Assembly: GCA_017627115.1 (NCBI GenBank)
Contig: JAGAHK010000009.1
Location: 1-8,337 of the forward strand
DNA length: 8,337 bases
Origin: Bacillota bacterium
GTDB taxonomy: Bacteria > Bacillota > Clostridia > Lachnospirales > CAG-274
Reading direction: 5' to 3'
Within the stretch, counting starts at the first letter, position 1. Each line of letters opens with the position of its first letter. A model generated the notes under the pieces. That model made no database searches and was not told the DNA's origin. It saw only the letters and a list, made by a program, of their open reading frames with translations. Positions 1 to 6,100 of this stretch are shown here, piece by piece. The position numbers and the translations under genes were made by a program.

Positions 1-36
1 AGCAAAAGTGCTGACCCACTGAATTTTAAGTAAGCA

Positions 37-57
37 CCCCCGCTTTAGAAGCGGGGG
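37..57. terminator. GC-rich hairpin downstream of the NRPS stop, possible bidirectional terminator
   Basis: A perfect 9-bp stem (37-45 CCCCCGCTT with 49-57 AAGCGGGGG) closes a 3-base loop. It lies 55 bases beyond the NRPS stop codon. The T-tract on either side is weak (TGCTTACTT on the minus strand, ACTTCCTTAGTTTG on the plus strand), so it is not a textbook intrinsic terminator. Compact GC hairpins of this kind also occur at ends of IS200/IS605-type elements. The remaining bases up to 112 are AT-rich, include a short AT hairpin followed by T residues on the minus strand (about 84-100), and hold no gene I can support. Confidence 0.5.
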
Positions 58-112
58 ACTTCCTTAGTTTGTTAAAATATGAAAAAAACATGCTGTTTAA
101 CAGAGGTTCCCA

Positions 113-3100
113 TCAGTCAAAATATTCAAGTGTCACAAGTGCATTTGCAACCTTTGCTATATAGCTTTCTTCAACGATAGGCCACATAAACGACAAGCGG
201 TAAAGTGCCTTTACGCTGAACTCGTTTTTGCTGCCGACCAGGCGAAGTCCCTTATTGTGAGTATTATACGCAATAAGCGGGGAAACGGCTATATTGCTTT
301 TTTCGTCCGCAAGTGCCGCATTGAAGCGTGCAATGTAATCCTCGTCACTTACGACTTCTATTTCAACACCGACACGCGCAAGTGCCTTAAGGACATTTGC
401 CATATGTACACTGCGGCAGCTGTTGACATGGAAGACAGTAAATTTATCGGGTGTGCCCGCAAGCAGAACAACAGCACGCGCAGTACAGTCTATAGCCGAA
501 AATTCCACTTCGCGGTCAAGCTCCCCTATCGGAAAGCAGCCCATGGCAGAATAAGCCTTAAGCCTGCTCATAAAACCGTTTGTACTGAAATTTGCCTGAA
601 ACTCTCCGTCCTTTTCACGCCCCATAAGGTTGCCCGCGCGCATTATTTTTGCCCGCAGTCCTCTTTCTTTTATTGCCGTGAGCACAGCCTTTTCACCCTG
701 CCACTTTGTCAATGCATACTTGTTTTCAAGTGTCTGTCCGAAAGAGAGCATATTTTCACGCAGGACCACGTTTTCAGGAACGCTGTTGTTCACACTTTCC
801 CCGCCCACACTCAAAGTTGAAACATGGATAAGTTTTTTATCGAGTGAGACACAAATGTTCACAAGGTTTTCGACCCCGCGGAAATTCACTTTTTCAAGTA
901 TATCGTCATTTGCAAAATGTTTTACGCAGGCCGCACAGTTGATAAGCGTATCAAAATCCGCATCTCTGAGTTTTTCCAAAAGACCCGCATCGGTTATATT
1001 ACCGTCCATGGGTATTATCCTGCTGCCGAAAAGTGAACTGAACGTATCGTCAAAGTAATACATGAAAACAACTTTCATGCGTTCCTCCGCACTTCCCGTT
1101 TCGTCACTGCGCGCCAGACAGTAGATTTTTTCCGCGCCGCTGTCTATAAGTTCCTTTACAACGTGTGCACCGAGAAAACCCGTTACTCCCGTTACAAGTG
1201 CTTTCCTTACAGGCGTGTAAGATATATCGTTGACTTCTTCACTGACATTGTGTTCAAGCACCTCGTAAAGAGCCTCTTTTTTGTCTTCACCGATATTTTT
1301 GTCGGCCTGCACCGTATCAGTATCGTGCTGTTCCTCCGCTATGAATTTCGCAAGCGCCTGCGGTGTGGAATAGTCAAATATATCCTTGTAGACGACGGGC
1401 AGTTTCTTTGCCACGCACTTCATGACCAGTTTTGAAGCGATTATGGAAGTACCGCCCATTTCAAAGAAATCATCGTCGGCATACACCTTTTCAAGCCCAA
1501 GCGACTGTGCGAATATATCGCAAAGCAGTTTTTCGGTCTCGTTCACGGGTTCTCTGCCGCCCTGTGTTTCCCGCTTAGGCACAGGCAAAGCACGTTTATT
1601 GACTTTTTGATTTTGGGTATACGGTATCCTGTCTATCTGCATTATCGACAGCGGCACCATATAAGGCGGTTTTTCGGCAAGGATAAAGTTTTTCAGCGCG
1701 TCCATATCGACCTTACCGTCGGAAACTATATAAGCCGCAAGGTATTTACCTCCCGCATTGTCGTCAAATGCCACGACCGCAGTATCTTTAATACCGTTAA
1801 AACGGCTTATTACCTCCTGCACCTCACTTAACTCGATGCGGAAGCCGCGTATCTTCACCTGTGCATCGCGTCTGCCGATAAATTGTACATTACCGTCAAG
1901 TGCAAAATGCACTATATCGCCCGTACGGTATACCCTGCTGTATTTTTTATCGTCCGTAAACGGATTTTTTGTAAACACCGCCGCTGTCTGTTCGGGTCTG
2001 CCGAGATAGCCCCTTGACACCTGCGGACCCGCTATCCACAATTCACCCGAAGCCCCGGGCGGAAGCAGTTTGCCATTTTTATCAACAATATACATTTTCA
2101 TATTGTCCAGCGGTCTGCCTATAGGTACATCTTTTTCAAGACAGCGCACACGATACATTGTGGAAAATATCGTACACTCTGTAGGACCGTAGCCGTTGCA
2201 AAGTGCAGTTTCTGCGGGCGGTTGCACGGGTACGAGTTTTTCTCCGCCAACGGTAAGAAATTCCAGCGAATCGATATGCGGCATAAGTGCAAACTGTCTG
2301 CCTATCTGCGTGGTCATAAAGGAATTTGTCAGACCGTTCTGTTTGAAATATTCATGCAGCTGCACAAAATCAAGACGCATATCCTCCGGTATTATGTATA
2401 CACTGCCGCCCACTGTGAGTGCGGGATATATATCGTTCATACACGCATCGAAGCCATAGCTTGCATAAGCCGCAGTGCGCGTTTTTTCACTTGTTTTGTA
2501 ATATCTTTTATGCCATGCGCAAAAGGCGGTCAAATTGCCGTGTTCAAGCATAACGCCCTTTGGCACACCAGTTGAACCCGAGGTATAAAGCATGATAAAC
2601 AGGTCATTTGGCTTCGGCGGTTCAAGAGTAAGTCCATTGTCTTTCATTTCGGGTATCTCGGAAAGCATTATGCGTCTGCCGTCAAAATCTTTTATCATGC
2701 CGCTGAGTTCGGGTACGGTGATAAGCACCTTTGCCCCCGAATCCTTTACCATAAGTTCAAGTCTTTCGGGCGGATAGGTCGGGTCAAGAGGCAGATATGC
2801 CCCGCCTGCTTTAAGTATGCCCAAAGATGCCGTGACCATATATTCGCACCGCGGTATCAGCACGGCCGTAACAGTCTCTCTGCCTATGCCCTCCGCGCGG
2901 AGATTTTTTGCAAGGATATCCGATATTTTATCAAGTTCGCCGTAGGTACAGCGTATATTCCCGTATACGACAGCGATATTATCGGGATGCAGTGCGGCTT
3001 GCTCCGCAAAAAGGCCGACGACCGTTTCATTTTCATCATAAGGCTTGTCACTGCTGTTGAATACGGTATTTAGTTTTTCTGCCTGTGCGGTGATAAGTGA

Positions 3101-6100
3101 AATATCTTTAAGCTGCTTTTTTTGCAAAAACTCTTCGCAGACCTTATCAAGCACCCCTAAAAACACCTCTATATACTTTCGGCTGTATCTTGCCGTACTG
3201 TATTCGCAAAGCCAATGTACCCTGTTATTTTTAAGCGACAGGAATACGCTCAGCGGAGATTTGAGTGTGTCGAGACTTATATCAACAAGCGCGGCAGGCT
3301 TACCGCAAAGACTGTCAAACCCAAATTCACTGCCCTGGTAGGCAAATATCACATCGGAGCTTACCGAAAACTCCCTGCTTATCTCGGCAAAGGAATAAAT
3401 ATCATTTGTCTGGCTGTCTATAAGCTGTTTGCTTACATTGGATACATAGTCGTATACACTTTTGTTTTCACCCGATATATCGGTCACGACAGGCAGGGTC
3501 TTTACAAGCATATTAACGGTGTTTAATACCCTTGAATCATTTCTGCCGTTATATATGCCCGCAAACACGGCACCGTCCGCATAGTTGTATTTTGATAACA
3601 CAAAACCGAAGACGGATGTAAAAAATGCATTAAGACTTACCTTGTTTACATTACAGTAATGCACTGCATCCTCGGCTGTCACGGCACTGCCGACAAACTC
3701 CAGCGTGCCCGCCGTTTCCCCGACATTTTCAAAAACATCGCCGTAAGGCAGACATTCCGTTTCGACCCCGTCAAGCAAGTCGGCATAATACCGCTTTGCC
3801 TTCGGATAAAATTCACTGCCGCGCTGTTTCTGTTCATCAAGCACAACTTCAAAACCCGAGTATTTTTCCTTTTCGGGCTGTATGCCACTGTATGCCTTGG
3901 TTATATCGTTAAGCAGGATACCGACGGAATAACCGTCGCTTATGATATGATGCATCTCTATAAAAAGATATTTTTTATCCGCCTCTATTATCTTTACCCT
4001 GAACAATCTGCCGCCTATCAGTTTAAACGGTGTTACAAGGCTGTCTTTTACACTTTCAAGACGATCGGTATGAATGATCTCAACGGAATCCTCATCAAAA
4101 ACATCACCGTCAAGTCTGCGCTGTCTGATATCGCCGTCATCATTGTAAAACAGTCTTGTTTTTATATAAGAATGTGCATCAACTGCCGAAACTATAGCCG
4201 TTTTGAGTTTATCGGTATCTATATCGCCGTCAAGTTCAAGCAGGGTCGGAATATTGTAGACCGTGCTGTTTGCTTTTGCGACGGAATCCACAAACACGCC
4301 CTCCTGCATTCTTGTTATGCCGTAATCGGCAAAAACTTCATATTCTTCGGCAGTTTTACCCTCACCGATAAAGGCTTCGAGTTTTTCTACAGTGTTGTTT
4401 GCTTTAAGCTCGGCATTCCTGAAAGATATGCCGAATTCTGCGGACAGTATCACATTAAGTCTTACCGAGCCTATAGATGAAAGTCCCGCATCGTAAATAT
4501 TTGTATTGATGCCAAATTCTTTATGCCCTATGACCTCCGCTATGCAGTCGAATATCCTCTGCTGCATATCATTTTGCGGCGGAAGTACATTCTCCGCCCT
4601 GCGTTTCGGCACGGGCAAAGCACGTTTATTTACCTTTTGATTTTGCGTGTAGGGTATCTTGTCTATCCTCACGGTAACGGCAGGCACCATATAAGGCGGT
4701 TTTTCGGCAAGGATAAAAGCGTTGAGAGCGGCTATATCCGTTTCCTCATCCGAAACTATATACGCAGCGATGTATTTTCCGCCCGCAGGATCGTCGAAGG
4801 CCGCGACTGTCGCATCTTTTATACCGTCAAAGCGTCTTATGACCTCCTCTACCTCGGTAAGTTCTATACGGAAACCTCGTATTTTCACCTGTGCATCCCG
4901 TCTGCCGATAAACTGCAGATCGCCGCTTGGCATAAAACGCACTATGTCGCCCGTGTGATAGACCCTGTTATATTTTTTATCGTTTGTAAACGGGTTTTTT
5001 GTAAAAGCCGCCGCTGTCTGTTCGGGTCTGCCGAGATAGCCCCTTGACACCTGCGGACCCGCTATCCACAATTCACCCGAAGCCCCGGGCGGAAGCAGTT
5101 TGCCGTTTTTATCAACAATATAAAATTTTAAATTATCGATAGGTTTGCCTATGGGTATATCCTTTTCGTTTTTCCCTACCCTGTACATGGACGAACCCAT
5201 ACAGCACTCCGTAGGACCGTATCCGTTAAGTACGGTATAAGCGGGAGGCGTAAACGGCACAAGTTTTTCACCGCCCACAACAAGTGCTTTCATGCTTGGC
5301 ACAGGCTCCATAAGTGCGAATTGTCGGCCTATCTGCGTTGTCATAAAGGAGTGAGTAATGCTGTTTTCCACAAAGTAATCGTGCAGTCTGTCAAGCTCCA
5401 GACGCATATCATCGGGGATTATATAAACGCAGCCGCCCGACATGAGCACAGGATAAAGATCCTGCATACAGGCATCAAAACCGTAGCTTGCATATGCCGA
5501 GGCGTGTGAAGTTTCGTCTACGCCAAGATCCTTTATATACCATTTAAAAAACGCAAACACATTTCTGTGTTCTATCATAACGCCCTTTGGCACACCCGTT
5601 GAACCCGAGGTATAAAGCATGATAAACAGGTCATTTGGCTTTGGCGGTTCAAGAGTAAGTCCGTTGTCTTTCATTTCGGGTATCTCTGAAAGCATTATGC
5701 GTCTGCCGTCAAAATCTTTTATCATGCCGCTGAGTTCGGGTACGGTAATAAGCACCTTTGCCCCCGAATCCTTTACCATAAGTTCAAGTCTTTCGGGCGG
5801 ATAGGTCGGGTCAAGAGGCAGATATGCACCGCCCGCTTTAAGTATGCCCAAAGATGCCGTGACCATGTATTCACACCGCGGTATCAGCACGGCCGTAACA
5901 GTCTCTCTGCCTATGCCCTCCGCACGGAGATTTTTTGCAAGTATGTCCGTGGTCTCGTCAAGCTGTTTGTAGGTATAGGAAATATCGTTATACACAACGG
6001 CGGTATTGTCGGGGGTCTTCTTTGCCTGTGCGCAAAAAAGATCCGTCACGGTCAGGCTGTCATCATAGGGTATATCGGTATTGTTAAAACCGTCAAGTAT

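Larger units (their letters stand above)
1574..3022 (-). other. Adenylation domain A3
   Basis: Complete adenylation domain of the last visible module. Motifs: LPLDPTYPPERL (1844-1855), YTSGSTGVPKG (A3 P-loop, 1913-1923), YGFDA (A4, 1956-1960, Asp1959), NGYGPTE (A5, 2043-2049), RTGD (A7, 2133-2136), RRDAQVKIRGFRIE (A8, 2151-2164) and NQKVNKRALP (A10, 2238-2247, Lys2240). The pocket residues by eye alignment to GrsA are D-A-N-F-T-G-G-I-F-K. This is loosely reminiscent of aliphatic (Val/Ile-like) codes at 301, 322 and 331, but Asn at 239 and Thr at 299 are unusual, so substrate confidence is low. The residue it loads would become the C-terminal aldehyde of the product. Confidence 0.96.
4604..6046 (-). 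other. Adenylation domain A2
   Basis: Complete adenylation domain. Motifs in order: LPLDPTYPPERL (A2 motif, 835-846), YTSGSTGVPKG (A3 P-loop, 904-914), YGFDA (A4, 947-951, Asp950 for the substrate amine), NGYGPTE (A5, 1033-1039), GELWIAGPQVSRGYLGRPE (A6, 1083-1101), HTGD (A7, 1123-1126), RRDAQVKIRGFRIE (A8, 1141-1154) and NQKVNKRALP (A10, 1228-1237, Lys1230). Alignment by eye to the GrsA pocket (235, 236, 239, 278, 299, 301, 322, 330, 331, 517) gives D-A-Q-F-V-G-G-M-G-K. I do not recognise this code. Asp950 argues for an alpha-amino acid. The N-terminal core is almost identical to A3 at the DNA level. Confidence 0.96.

Noticed and set aside
1..112. CRISPR array, riboswitch or tRNA in the 3' flank
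   Set aside because: No spaced repeats, no cloverleaf and no conserved aptamer core can be seen. Only simple inverted repeats are present (37-57, and 70-76 with 96-102).
113..1213. Terminal domain as a separate reductase or epimerase gene
   Set aside because: It is in continuous frame with PCP3 through a charged linker, without stop or start signals, and matches the terminal thioester reductase of NRPSs.
3659..4480. Plus-strand open frame of 273 codons antisense to the third condensation domain
   Set aside because: It lies wholly inside the well-supported NRPS frame. Its translation is rich in Cys, Tyr, Phe and His with no domain pattern, as expected for a shadow of conserved coding sequence. 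No convincing start context was seen.
2592..5804. Two identical 61-codon plus-strand open frames at 2592-2777 and 5619-5804
   Set aside because: They are antisense reflections of the repeated A2/A3 core block. Their identity comes from that DNA repeat, not from a duplicated small gene.
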